64,000 nt of DNA from Roridomyces roridus (Eukaryota; Basidiomycota; Agaricomycetes; Agaricales; Mycenaceae), in assembly GCA_029378245.1 (NCBI GenBank), contig JARKIF010000118.1, positions 40,099 to 104,098 of the forward strand, read 5' to 3'. This document shows, piece by piece, positions 46,632-58,697 of the stretch. Made by a program: the position numbers and the translations under genes. The notes below the pieces were generated by a model. The model saw only the letters and a program-made list of their open reading frames with translations. It ran no database searches and had not been told where the DNA came from. The number at the start of each line of letters is the position of its first letter. The stretch's first letter is position 1.

Positions 46632-48197
46632 ATGAACGGAGCAGGTCGCTTGCCGACGGAGCTTTGGAGAGAAGTTCTGGGTCACCGTCCGTATGACTCC
46701 AAAAGTTTTTCCTTGGCCTGCCGCACTTTCTTGCCCATAGCTCGGTCCTTCTTGTTCAGCGAGCTACGCTTCCTCCCATTCCTAACTCATGGTGACCGTG
46801 TCTTCATCCCGCCCGCCAGTGACCTGGCCCATCGCTTGGCGCGCCTCGACTTCTTGTGTTCACCTGAAATTGCGCCCGAGGTCCGGTCCTTGACAATCTC
46901 TCCGAGCGAAAAGTCGAGTGGGCGGCTTCCCGGGGGGTCGGAGTGGGTCGAATCCGAGACACCGGATATCCTCCTCGATGCGTTGTTCCAGCGCCTCGAT
47001 TGCTTCACAGGTCTTTGGAAACTCGACGTGTATCATATCCCATTCACCCAAACGAGGGTCGAGACGCTCGGACGCCTCTCCAACCTCCGAGAACTTCACG
47101 TCACCCGCTGTCCCGTTGCTCCGGGGCACCATATATCAATCCCATCGCGCACACTATGCATCACGGACCTCCAGCTGAATCCTGAGCCTGCCGGTGACTT
47201 CTGGTTTGACCTTGTTCAACCAATAAGCTCCGTGTGGTCAAAACAGGTTTCCGTCATGCTCCCCTCAGCATCACCCAAATGCCAATCTTCCCGCTGGTCC
47301 ACAAATTAGAGGTCTCGATGGGCGAGAACAAACTTTCCCAATATCGCGCGACATTATCCAAGTTTCCCGCCGTACGGTCTCTCAGGATCATATCCACGGG
47401 GAAGACGATCACCAATGCTCGCATATCCCCCATTCTCCCGGTACTCGAGGAGTATTTCGGCGGCATTGAGCCTCGGTGCCGACTCCCTGCGTCGGGTCCA
47501 GATCCACAGTGCTCGTCCTGACCGTCTGCTCATACGGTTTCAAGGAAGCAGCGGACACAAACTCACAGCGCTCAATGTGACTTTGACTACGCTCAACATT
47601 GGGACATTCAGCAAAGTCGTTGCACAGCTTCCGGAGTTGAGAGAGCTCCTCATCCGCTGTCCTGTTGACGACCTGGACGCAATGTTCGCGGAGAGCATCG
47701 ATGTATTTCAGTGCGCAGAACTCCCGCCGGGTCTGGTGTTGGACGGAAGATTCGACGACTGCGAAGAGATTCGCGCGGGGTTCATGGTCAGTGTTCCTCA
47801 TTCACCCGCGATTCATTTATTCAAACTTGAACATCACTCAGATATCCGTCTTCTTCAATTAGCAAATGTCCCCTTGCTCGCACCGACCCTCGAACGACTT
47901 GTTGTACACTGGGATCACTGCGAGGATTTCGGGTCCATGTCGTCTTTCTTCCCCAGCGCATACGCAGTCCCGGAATTTCCAAAGATGCGCGACGATCTCG
48001 TGGAACGCTGTCCGGGATTGAACTACCTATGGCTACACGGGATTTATTTCAGATACGACTGGCGGGATGGGGCGAAAGAGTTTAGCGCGAAAAATTACAG
48101 TCAGTTTTCATTATCATTGAATCTACACACCGCTGAAGCTTCCGTAAACTCTTCCAGTGGTTTCTTGATTTCTTGGTTTCTTGGATGTTGTAAATAG
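46632..48197 (+). CDS. F-box/LRR-type protein
   Basis: The ATG at 46632 gives MNGAGRLPTELWREVLGHRP, an F-box start, then SFSLACRTFLPIARSFLFSE. An LRR-like chain follows: LGRLSNLRELHVTRCPVAP, PLVHKLEVSMGENKLSQY, LPELRELLIRCPVDDLDAMF and LERLVVHWDHCEDF. Stop at 48197. A 54-bp GT..AG intron (GTGACT to AAAACAG, about 47192-47245) restores the frame after NPEPAG. A second frame change near 47460-47510 has no fully convincing splice pair, so that junction is unsure. It follows the ARM/HEAT gene on the same strand, 110 bp after its stop. Probable SCF substrate receptor; substrate unknown. Confidence 0.72.
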
Positions 48198-48313
48198 TTG
48201 CGACTCAAAATTGTAGCCCATAACGAACCAAATTTATTGGGATGGCTTCGTTCTATCATATACTAAAGGACAGAATTGGGTCATGCAAACTTTCTAAGTC
48301 TATGTTCAACTGG

Positions 48314-48349
48314 ACTAGTATGCCGTTCAAGTTGGTCATTTAATCAAAC
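48314..48349 (+). repeat. Inverted repeat arm 1
   Basis: Matches the reverse complement of 49529-49564 over about 35 bp, including a 24-base exact core at the GTTCAAGTTGGTC... segment. Weaker similarity continues inward on both sides. Confidence 0.75.
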
Positions 48350-48624
48350 ACACTTTTATTTTTGTTTTCGGCCGCAAAGTTTTTATTTCCAAAGTTCAAA
48401 CGGTCTTAACTCTATATTTCAGAGGCCTTTTGGCTTGAGCAACCAGTTTTATTCAGTGTCGAGGGTTGGTTCGGCAGTCGGCCGTGGCCACCGTGCCATC
48501 ATTGGCAACCAATCACTTACATACGCAGCCATTCCCGCAGTTCACACCGGTGTTGAGCAACTTGTGAGCAGTATCTAGCCCCAACGCCAGCGGGAACTGA
48601 TGAGTTTCGTTGTGTGAGTCGGCG

Positions 48625-49384
48625 CTACACGATGGGGAGCAGCACATAGGCCACCGGAATGGCCAGCGTAGACAGGTCAGGTCTGAGCGCGAGACGGGAC
48701 GAGCCACAATGAGTATGGTGCACGCAAAGCTGAAAGCCATTCCCACCACGGCACATCTGACTCATGTGCCCGCGACGCTGCGTGCACCACGAATCCAACA
48801 GTGTCGATACCGCTGGACGAGTTCCTCGGCGCACTCCCAGATGTCCATGACGTAAAGTACTCGACCCGAATCCGACACCGACTCGCATGAATTGGACGCT
48901 GCGCGTTGCGTGGACCAATGCCCACAGCAAGGACGGGGCGTGCAGGGCAGCAAAGGTGATGTGGATTGACGGTGCCGTCTATGCGGAGGTATGGAAAGGG
49001 AAGTGTTGGGGCCGCCGCGATGCCGATGGCGAGGGTAAAAGCAACCTAGACGGAAAGAATAAGAAATATAACGAAGGCCGCACTCGCCTCAATGCTCAGA
49101 CAGTCCCCGGTGTACCACCACCATCCTCCAGAGAGCATCCATCCAACGCTGAAAGAAATCCGCCAAATATCGGCACCGGGCAAACGCTGTCTCGACACGA
49201 CAGGATACGAGGGTGGAATGCTGAGGACGTGATGTGTGGTTGACCGCTGATGATATCGGAAGGGCTGTAGCGAGATAGGATGGAGATCTATGGAGAGGCG
49301 GAAGATGAGAGCAAGAGCAGAGAGTAGGTAACGCCGGATCAGAGCATCACGTAACGGCCGCCGCCCAAACATCCCGCCTTCCAA
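48625..49384 (-). pseudogene. Possible membrane-protein gene remnant
   Basis: Several minus-strand frames show hydrophobic stretches in series (SIEASAAFVIFLILSV, VAFTLAIGIAAAPTLPFPY, VVGMAFSFACTILIVARPV). Their spacing suits a multi-pass membrane protein. No single splice model joins them and stops interrupt the frames. The remnant lies exactly between the two inverted repeat arms. I do not recognise the family. Confidence 0.3.
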
Positions 49385-49528
49385 ACAGCTTGATCACTGG
49401 CAGGGCACTGGAGCGGGAGAGCCCGAACGCCGCTCGGCACGACGTCCGAAACCCTGGATAATGAAATAAATGCTGGGACTGAGCTTGTGAAAAACATCTG
49501 AGGCACAGAAATAAAAGTTGGGAGCACA

Positions 49529-49564
49529 TTTGATTAAATGACCAACTTGAACAGCATAGACTAG
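49529..49564 (-). repeat. Inverted repeat arm 2
   Basis: Reverse-complement partner of 48314-48349, about 1.2 kb apart. No target duplication could be found outside the arms. Confidence 0.75.
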
Positions 49565-49879
49565 CGTCGTTGGAGCGTGAGTTGGAGTAAATTTGTGTTG
49601 TTGTGTAATCCAGACTAGACCTCGACAAGAAGAAAAAAAACTCTTTTTCAATCGCATACATTATTTCCCCAGCCCCGATTCGAACGGCAGAACTTTCTCG
49701 AACAGCGTCCTCGGACTGCGATCGCAGGGATTCGGAGTTTCTGGTCGAGAGGGACACCTGATCTTCGAATATAGGCTGTCGATTCGACCAAACTTTGGCC
49801 TGTCTACGGCGCATCGAGCAGCAACGAGTCCGGCATACTTTAGAGTCTGATTCTAATTTCTCGGCGTGATTTAGATGAC

Positions 49880-52540
49880 AGTGCGTTGCGAGGCCAGTGG
49901 AGTGAATGTATTGCAGAACTTCAAGCAGCAGCAGAAGGCCTAGCGTCAGAAGTAGACCAAGTCGAAAGCGACAGACAGTCGAGAATAAGTGACATCAGTG
50001 ATGGTCATGCCGAGCATCGGAACTCCGCGATCAATCTGTCCTTTCCTCCGCTCCTCCTCCAAGTCCTACCACCGCTGGTCCGCCACAGACTCTGGACCCG
50101 CTATGAATCGACTTGGGCACTGTCCCTCGCCACGATTCCACTCGACAAATCCGCCACGCCCTGCGTGAATGAGATTCGGAGCTCTACGACTCCCCTTGTG
50201 TGTGTCCTCTGCTATCGTCGTGCTGGCACTCACTGGATATCTCAGAGCACTCGTGGACTATCTGAGTCATTATGCACGACAGAGACGCACCTCCCGTCCC
50301 AATGGTGGACAGTCGGGCCACGTCGTGATACCATGCCTCGCCAAGTCGCGATGATACTCGATAGACGCCTCAGCCTCGCCTCGGAACATCTTGTCCATAC
50401 ACTGGTGCGGATGCAGCGTCTCTCTCTCGACCATCGCCGCTGATATTCTTCAAGCAGCCTCCGGCCCTTGCTCTCGGATCTACTAGAATAGACGGATACG
50501 CGCCTCATCTCTGCCGCGCATACACAGTCTTTTCGAGAGGCGTATGATCCTCACGCTGCTGGCTCTTAGCCCTGGCGACGTCGACCCACGATGACGGACA
50601 CTCTGCTGTGAGGCTCACCCTGAGGCTCATGATCAGATACAATGTGCGTCCCGAGTCTCCCTCCCTTCCGCCGATTCTCATCGTTGTGCCAGAACTTGGT
50701 CACCGCCCTCACGACCTCCCTGTCGAATTCATGTCAGTGTGCGTCTCTCCCTCGCCTCTTTTCGGGCCAGTGCCCACTCGCGCTTCAGAGGTGTCTTTGC
50801 CACGTATATCCACGCCGTCAGTGTGGCGGCTTTTTACTGGCCTTACAACGACGCCGAACGACGGGGAGCGATACTCCCACTCGCTCCATTGCGCAGGGAC
50901 GGTCCTTGGGATAGGGAAGAGTGCATCCAGCCTCTGGGACGCTCAAAGTGCTTGAGCATCATGAAGGTGCGTCCCTCGCTTCTCCTCCTTATGCCAGTGC
51001 TCATCCTCGTCCCAGCAGCGTCTCCGCATCTTCCCTAGATGCGTCACCGTGCGGGATAGGCTACGTCCACGCTCCGTGCTGCTTGAATTTCCATCAAGAC
51101 TCCCCCCTTCGCTCGTCAGCCCACAACGTTTTGCAGACGCACCTGGAGGGCAAGGAGGTCGCGGGTGGTGCACTGGTGGATGGTCTCGATGCTGCGGGTA
51201 TCACGATTGCGGGCGGTTAGTCTCGATCCTCGAGCAGATGCTCGAGCCTACCCCTCGTCCAAAGATCCTCGTGGATATCGGTGCCCACCAACGTTTCCCA
51301 GCGACCTTGAGGGTGCGGCGATCACGGGTGGCACGTGTTCTGACGTTCTCGATCCCACTGGGCCGGTCTGGCATCGCAGAATCGGGCGGTCGAGCTTGAG
51401 TCTGCGAGTGAATGTCCCATCGCAATCGGCTTCTCCTTCGCAGGGTGTCGGTTTCTTCGACATCGCCACTCTCCCTACCTCGACGATGTCCCGCCTGGGC
51501 GTGCCCACCGGGTCTCGCGGAGCCTGGGTGTCCCTGTCGTTGTCGTCTTCCCATCCTTAACGCTCTCCCTTGCCCATTCGGGATACGCGCCTCGTCTCTG
51601 GTAGCTCTTACTCCATCGTCATGGCTTTGGTCGACGGGGCTTGCGCACGCAGCGTCCTCTCCCTTCTCGCACCACCTGCGCCTTCATCTCTGCTGTCGGG
51701 TCGTCGGCCCTGGGCATTTGTGGATGTGGAGTGCGGCGCCGTCAAGCTGGTGCTTGAGCGAGCTTCCGACTTGGGTGTATGCCCCGATGTGGACCCTGCC
51801 TCGCCTCGGTCAACGTTGCCAGAGAGTTTAACTCAATGTGGTGCTCTCTCGCGGTCGGTCTGCGGCGAGATTTGGGTCTTGAGCCGGGGAGGAGGGTCGG
51901 TCGAGAGCAAACGGGAGTTGGGATTGATGGTGATCGGTGGCATTGATGGTGGCATTGATGGCGGCATTTTGCCAAACAAACAACCAAGGCAATCATCGAT
52001 CAACGGCATCTCAGCTCCGGCCCCTTAGACTCTAAGACACTCGCGAGGAAAATGGTATCTCATTGGCACGGTAATATATGTAGAACGACGCGTCGACGGG
52101 GCTAAGGTAGCATGCAAGGCATCGGCGGGTCCCCGAGTAGTCTGGGACGCTCAGGCATCGTATCATATCAAGTCATCGCCGACCGTGGGTTGCAGAGGTG
52201 GTCGGCAGCGGGCGCAGATGTGTTGGGAAGCAGGTAGTGTCCGAGAAGGGTTTCCAAGGTGTTGTGCATAGTCTTCAGCACGGCGAGATAGGACAGCGCA
52301 GACACGCACCTGCCACCGACATGACTCTGCGGGATCGCGGGCCAATCGCGGGCGCATTCTCGAGGCCTGAGAGCAATGTTGAGGCGAGCTTTACGGGTAG
52401 ACGAGGGTTCAAGAGGGCTCAGGGTCGCTGCCTGGGCGAGAAAGAGGGCGACGTCGAGGGAGACGAGGAGGGAGGCGAGCAATTGGTGAGGAGTGAGGAG
52501 CAGACCCGTTTGATCCGTGCAAAGTTTGCCGGTGACAGGT
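49880..52540. other. GC-rich region with unresolved coding signals
   Basis: Many overlapping open frames (up to 185 codons) on both strands. The plus strand has a helical-looking start (WSECIAELQAAAEGLASEVD) near 49900. It also has repeated GTGCGTCCC/GTGCGTCTC motifs followed by CAG 45-55 bp later (50643, 50739, 50967), which look like introns. I could not assemble a protein or recognise a family. The sequences around 51936-51970 and 52545-52585 share a GTGGCATTGAT minisatellite-like unit. Confidence 0.3.
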
Positions 52541-52859
52541 GGCACTGATCGTGGCATTGATCGTGGCATTTTTGGTGGCATTCCCGACTCCCGTTTTTTG
52601 TGGGTCGGTCGAGATATTGGTGGTTACTATGGTGATGGGTCGAAAATTCAATACGTCCGATCATCGTTCCGAGTCGGAATCTTTATCGCTACCCCCTCCA
52701 CGTCCTCCGTCTAGCATTCGCGTTTACAGGTCTTGTATACACATCGTGCCCATACTTTCTCTCTGCTCCCGAGCGTCTGTCCAAATGAGGCGATAGTGCG
52801 TGACCAAGAGAAGCACGCCAGGCTGCAGACCACGTTCCCGAGTACGCCTACCTGGCACC

Positions 52860-54211
52860 ATGCACGACGACGACCAAGCCACGCAGTCCCGCCCTCGAAC
52901 GCACGCCGCTGCTGTCCTGGATAACTACTTCTACCTCACGACGATCGTGCTCGGCACGGTGAGTAGTTGGGCCATTGACGATGGGTATCTGTCGCCCACG
53001 AGGCTTACTGCAGGCAGCGTGGATATTGGCATTCGGGGCTCAGATCGCGGTGACGAAAATCGGTGTGTCTATCCCGCTCAGCACATCCACCCTCGCTTAC
53101 CTTGACTTACTCACACAGTGGGGCGAAGCGCAGTGGGCGTCATGTGGTTCGCCATCTTCCTGCAGCTCTTCCTCACCTTTGGGGTCCTCACGACCTTCGC
53201 TACGGGGACTGTGGCGACTTTTCGGCTGCAGATATGCGCGTTTGCGACGATGGCGGCTGTTTTTGCTGTCATTGGCGTGGATAGGAGCGTATTTTCCGGT
53301 GTGGGGGCGCGCGATGCGATGGGTGCAGGGTGGGTCGTTCTGGCTGTCGTGGATATCTTGTGGGTGCTTTACTTTAGCGCCGAGCCTGGGACGCCCGTTG
53401 CGCAGTGGGTGGAGGAGATGACGGTCGTGCGTCGCGATCGTGCGAGAGAGCCTGGAGGGCTGAATCCGAGTCGGAGTTTCGTCGGAGGGGCTGTGGATGC
53501 GGAGAAGCAGCCCCAAGTCAGGTCGCCAAGAACGAGTGGCTATGAGGCGGAGAGGTCTGATGCGTCGCCGGATGAGACGAAGGTTGGGCATGAAAAGCAC
53601 GATCCGGACGGCTCTGGTGCCACGATAATGCTATACAAACCCGAGGGCAACAACGGCAATGGCTGGGCGACGGGGGAGCGGCACATTGTCGACCGCAGTG
53701 TGGAGCATCTGGAGGACATCCAGGAGCAGGAACACGTACACGATGATGGAGGCCTGCGACCACCCCCATCATCCCGCGCGCGCTCTCCCCCATCTGCATC
53801 TCAGAACCGTCGGGGAGTCTATATCCAAGAACCGCAGCCGCACCAATTGTCGACTATATACGACGGGAGCACTGTCAGCGAGGCCTCGGCTTCTGATGCC
53901 CAACGCGAGGCATACCCGTACAAGGTCCGCGCGCGTGGGGATTGTGAGTACTTTTTCCGCTCACCTCTGTTCGTGCTGATTTGTGTTTGTTTGCAGGGAT
54001 TCCGCGTAGTCCATCGGAGATTAGTTTCCGCAAAGGCGATATTCTGCATAGCTCAGAAAAGGAGGGGAAGAAGTGGTGGCAGGTACGCAAGGCGGATGGG
54101 TCTATTGGAGGTGCGTGTTTCTTTTCTTTGGGGTTCGGTGTCGCGAGTTGTAACTGAAAATCTTGTTTTGTAGCTGCGCCTTCGAATTATTTCAAAGTTA
54201 TGAATCAATGA
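52860..54211 (+). CDS. SHO1: SHO1-type osmosensor with C-terminal SH3
   Basis: Five exons (52860-52958, 53014-53062, 53119-53943, 53997-54110, 54174-54211) join to exactly 374 codons. The N-terminal third has four transmembrane segments: around NYFYLTTIVLGTAAWILAF, WFAIFLQLFLTFGVLTTF, the QICAFATMAAVFAVIGV stretch, and GWVVLAVVDILWVLYF. A long Ser/Pro/Glu-rich cytoplasmic linker follows. The last 60 residues are an SH3 domain (YPYKVRARGDW, ISFRKGDILHSS, KWWQVRKADGSIGAAPSNY). In yeast and other fungi Sho1 sits in the plasma membrane and recruits Pbs2 and other HOG-pathway proteins through this SH3 domain. The order and size fit the family; the SH3 domain is split by two introns. Confidence 0.95.
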
Positions 54212-55064
54212 CCGGGGAGAAAATATCCCGTTGGGTGGTCTATTGTACAATTTGAATCAACTCTTCTTGGCTTATCTTTCTCCTCGTCCCTGTCTGACCG
54301 CATTTCTTCTTCAAGTAGACTCCATTCCGTCCTCTGTTCTCGTGGTACATCTTTCGGATTCAACCGAAAGTTTCTCGGGATGGAGGCCCGAATGAGTTTC
54401 TCAAGCTTCCTTCTCGTGCATCTCATCGAGCACGGCTCAACCGCCGGACCACCGCGCTGTGGTGTCTCACTACTGGATACGTTCAACCGTCTTCCCATCC
54501 CCTTGCTCAATGCCGCTCCCGGTTCCCCTGAAAACAGCGGGTTGAACGTGATCGTACATAACCCCGCTGGGTATCTCTGTGAGCGTTTCCGGATGCCGCC
54601 TTGGCGGTGTCGTCCCTCCGCACGCTGTCAGTGTATGAAACCCGATGCAGTGGCAATTGAAAGAATCCGTGCAACGCCGGTTCGGCGTTGGTTCGGCGAC
54701 GGAATTTCATCAGGGTCCATTGACATTGGGCAGTGCGACGGCTGTTGGATGATAACACGAGGTAAGAAATCAATTTTGAAATGAATACAGTCCAGTTCAT
54801 ACGTTGCCTCAAACCGGCGTCACAGCTACCCTGCGGGTCTTCATGCATCATGAGAGAAATGAAACAGAGATCTCCAGGTTGAATGCCATTGGCCGCCGGG
54901 CAAGATGAGAACAGAATGAAAGGAGGTCGGGCTTTCCACAAATGGGGACCGCACTGAACAAAAAGAAGACATATAATCTTACAAACGGATAGAAAACAGC
55001 GCCCTTGGCATCCGTTGGGATTGAATTTCCCAGGTCGCAGGCTCTGCCGTTGTCGGCCGCCCGC
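54212..55064. other. Intergenic stretch, no gene recognised
   Basis: 0.85 kb of 3' region of SHO1 and the promoter of the monooxygenase. Open frames on both strands lack motifs. Confidence 0.5.
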
Positions 55065-55074
55065 TTATATATAT
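55065..55074 (+). promoter_or_regulatory. TATA box of the flavin monooxygenase gene
   Basis: TTATATATAT lies 64 bp before the ATG at 55138. Confidence 0.6.
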
Positions 55075-55137
55075 CTCAGACTCCGACTGCGGCACTACAT
55101 CACCACCGGATAACTCGCCCTTAACTCCCGCTCTAAC

Positions 55138-57543
55138 ATGGCCGACCTGAACCCTGCGGCGATTGCGACCAAATGGCTCGAAGGCCTCAACAATGCCACA
55201 GACGCGAAAGCGTTCACAGACCAGTTCCTTCCGACTGGATGGCTGCGCGGTGTGTAACGCTCCGACATTCATCACCGTGGCATCCACTCAATTTACGCTA
55301 CCCACACGCCAGATTTGATGTGTTTCTCCTGGGACCTTCGCAGCATCTCGGGTCGTGACAGCATCGCCGACTTTTTGAGTGCACCCTGCAAGAGCGGGAG
55401 CAACTTGTCCCGTTTCGAGCGCGCTGGGCTACACGACTGCACTCTGGAAACAACGCGCATCCCACCTTCGACGTTCCCTGTGCCCGGTGTGCCCGGTCTT
55501 CAAGGCGTGATAGCTGTATTCTCTTTCGCACTCAAGTCCCCCGCGGCGACTGGCCGTGGGGTTGTTCGGTTGTTGCCAGACGGTGGTGGCGGTTGGAAGG
55601 CGTTTACCGTGCTTTTGAATATGGAGGAACTCAAGGGTCATGAGGAGCCTTCCGCAGGACCGAAGGGGTATTTTGGGACGACTTGGGAGGAAGAGCAGGA
55701 GAAGAGGATTGCTGAGATTGAGAGGGATCCGACGGTTCTGATTGGTGGGTTTTGATTTCGCGTTGGTTTCGTATTACTCACATTGATTCTGCCTGTTAGT
55801 TGGAGGCGGACAGGCAGGACTCATGTGCGCCGCCAGGCTTGGAAGGATGGGAATACGCGCGCTCGTTGTTGAGAAGACTCCCCGAGTTGGAGATGTATGG
55901 AGGAAACGGTGAGTGAATAAGGCAGTTCGATACCTGCAGCTAATTTTGTCAGCTACCCTAATCTGTCGCTGCACATCTCAGCATATTCATGCTCGGGTAC
56001 GAAAATTTGATCATCTTCCGCTAAACTCACTTTCCTTTGTATAGTCTTATACCAGTCCTGGCCGTAACTTCCCTTCATTTTCCCTCGGGGTTCGCCCGCT
56101 GATGCCTCTCACAGGAAGACTTACCCGCGTTTCCTTCCGAAAGGCAAAATCGCCGATTTTCTCGAAGCCTACGCAGTCGGACAGGAAATCCACGTCTGGG
56201 CCTCTAGCACGGTGCTTCCCACTCCGAGCTACGACACCTCAACGGGGCGTTGGACGGTTGAAATCGATCGTGCGGGGACTCGAGTTTCAATTACGCCCAA
56301 ACATATTGTGTTTGCGACGGGAATTGGGTCGCCTCGGGTGCCCAAGTGGCCTGGGATGGATTCCTTTGAGGGAGCGATTTATCATTCGGACGTGCACAAG
56401 GGTTCCGCGCCGTTCAAAGACAAGCGGGCTGTCATCGTCGGCGCGGTACGTCAACCCATCTCTTCGTCTCGTTGAACCACATTGACGCATTCGCAGTGCA
56501 ACGCTGGTATTGACATCTGCGAGGAGTTTGTAGTCAAGGGAGCTGCGGAGGTTGGTTTGCTAGTCCCTCTTTCAGACTTGTGTTCATCGAACCATAGGTG
56601 ACCATGGTACAACGTAGCGCAACCTGCGTCGCCTCCCAGCACACCGTCGAGACACTCATACAGCACCTCAGCCCGGAAAGCGAGCTCATCCCTATCGAGG
56701 ACGGGGATCTCATGGCAAACTCGATGCCGATGGGGCTCATACTCAAGCTTATTGCTGATGGAGGAGCCCAGCAGTTCAAGGAGGCGGACAAGGAGCTTTT
56801 TGAGGGTCTCACGAAAGCGGGGTTCAAGTTGACTTGGGAACCTATCCCGGGGGAGGGGGAGACTGGATATCCCGGGTTTCTATTGCATGTGAGTGGAGAG
56901 TGGGCTCTGGCTGATATGACTCAAACGTTCATTACAGCGCGCTACTTCTGGAGCGAGTGGGTGGTGTGCCGGGCCTTGAATTCCAGTTGTTCATTAACGT
57001 CGTTTTTAGTGCTCGATATGGGCAATGCTCAGATGATAGTCGACGGCAGAATCAAGGTAGGCTTTGCACTATCAGCAAACATTAGTTTAATTCAATGCCC
57101 TAGGTCAAGCAAGGCGTCGAAATCGAGAGAATAGATCGAGACGGGCTGGTCTTCGCCGACGGGTCCAAAATCCTCGCGGACGTCATTGTGCTCGCGTTCG
57201 TGTCATGAACCATATACTGAGACTTCAGCCTGACAAAAATCCGCCCACAGAACCGGATACGAACCCATCATCAAGGATATCGCCTCCATCATGGGCAAGG
57301 GAATTAAAGATCTGGTCGGAGATAAATTTTGGGGATTGGACGAAGCAGGGGAGCTCAGCAACTGCTTCAAGCCGACGGGGGCACCCGGCATTTGGTTTGC
57401 ACCCGGCCCCTTCTCTTGGGTGCGCTTTCTCAGCAAGCATTTGGTACGTGGGATGTGAACTGTGATGGCCACGGCTGAATCGTTATTAGGCCATTAATAT
57501 CCTGGCGGAGGAACTGGGGTTGAAGGGCCGAAATGAAGTTTGA
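55138..57543 (+). CDS. Flavin-containing monooxygenase with NTF2-like N-terminus
   Basis: Exon 1 (55138-55249) starts MADLNPAAIATKWLEGLNNA. Exon 2 (55313-55744) carries an NTF2/SnoaL-like domain (MCFSWDLRSISGRDSIADFL, GVVRLLPDGGGGWKAFTVL). Exon 3 opens with the FAD-binding loop VGGGQAGLMCAARLGRMGIR. Further parts are YPRFLPKGKIADFLEAYAV, HIVFATGIGSPRVPKWPGM and the second nucleotide-binding site VIVGACNAGIDICEE. GACNAG replaces GxGxxG there, as in many members of this fungal clade. TGYEPIIKDI and a C-terminal INILAEELGLKGRNEV follow. Members use NAD(P)H and O2 to oxygenate soft nucleophiles or ketones; the substrate here is unknown. It converges with the NmrA-like gene (stop codons 36 bp apart). 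Confidence 0.88.
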
Positions 57544-57579
57544 TTATCTCGGGAGGTATAGCTAGCGATGCCTCTTGAA

Positions 57580-58697
57580 TCAAGCCGTGTCAACACCGAA
57601 CCTCGGCTTGACCTCGTGCTTCAAAAACTCCTCAATCGAACCAAACTCAACGCCCAACGCCAGGAGCCCGGGGTTCGGTACCGGTGTGTCGGTATAAAGA
57701 CCGCTGTACTCTGCGTGGGCGGCGTACTTGACTATTGTCAACAAAAGCCGATATGGTAACAACCAGGGAATACACGCACCATCTCATCCATGAACGCCAT
57801 CCCCGACTCTGGTGCTGTAGTGAAAGTGACTTCGACGCCCAGAACTGCGAAAGTCGGGCAAATTGCGGAGAACTCGGACTAAATACGCACCTTGACCCGT
57901 ACGTCTGGCCAAATCCGCATACGACGTCGCCTCGTTTACGAGTGGGTACGTCTTGTTGGCCACGGAGGAGTCGCCTTGTACGAGGTAGGACTTGAGAAGG
58001 GCGAGCGCAGCCGCGGGGACTTGGCGTCCGACCCAGGTAAATGCTTCAATATCCTGTGGAGTTTGGTTCTGTACCGAGATGGTGAAACCCGTGGAGGTCT
58101 TTTTCAAGATGCTTTGCGCGCTGCAAATTGTCAGCTTTTGATGGCTATAAATTTGGAATATGAAAGTGCACGCACTTCCAAAGGTTCTCGAGGAAGGCGC
58201 CTAGGTGGAGGAACGCGTGAGGGATTCCAGATGATCGTACATGCTCCTCGATCATAGCTTTGCCTAGATGCCCAGGAAATGAATGTGAGTTGATCGCTCG
58301 CAGCAGAGACGCCGTAGATACCTTCGTAGTGGAAGCAATTCTTGTATTTTCCCCCGGAAATCTTATTTATGCTCGGGAGGGAGCTGAATCCCAACTTGTG
58401 TCAGGTCACGCAACGACAGAACAGAACACCCACGTCGAGACTAGGAATTTGACACCATTTTGTTTGGCCGCCTCGATGATATTCCTTCCTTGCATGACTT
58501 CATCTTGCAGTTCACCGTCAACCTCGATGGGCTGCTTCACTGGCACTGTGACCTATATCAAATCCGTCAGACAAAGGACACCACTACAATGGAATTTGAA
58601 AACAGACCATAAACACACCCTCGCTTCCACGTAGAGCGCTAACGAGGGACGCCTTGTCCAGCGGATCACCCAACAACACCGTGTATTTGCTCAAATC
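57580..58697 (-). CDS. NmrA-like protein lacking its N-terminal Rossmann start
   Basis: Spliced minus-strand exons give DLSKYTVLLGDPLDKASLVS, VTVPVKQPIEVDGELQDEVM, IIEAAKQNGVKFLVSTW and SSLPSINKISGGKYKNCFHY. They continue with EEHVRSSGIPHAFLHLGAFL, the middle exon with DIEAFTWVGRQVPAAAL, GVEVTFTTAPESGMAFMDEM and the final VKYAAHAEYSGLYTDTPVPN, stopping at 57580. This is the NmrA/HSCARG-like branch of short-chain NAD(P)-binding proteins, known as redox-sensing regulators or reductases. The expected N-terminal glycine-rich GxxGxxG loop was not found in any frame upstream of 58697 to 59100, and no good ATG exists. The gene is probably 5'-truncated. Confidence 0.7.

Noticed and set aside
49674..49770. 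Minus-strand tRNA-like signal (CCGTTCGAATCGGGG)
   Set aside because: Box B-like only; no acceptor pairing or box A at the proper spacing.
55138..58697. Biosynthetic gene cluster around the FMO and NmrA-like genes
   Set aside because: No synthase, terpene cyclase, peptide synthetase or transporter nearby; two convergent genes are not enough.
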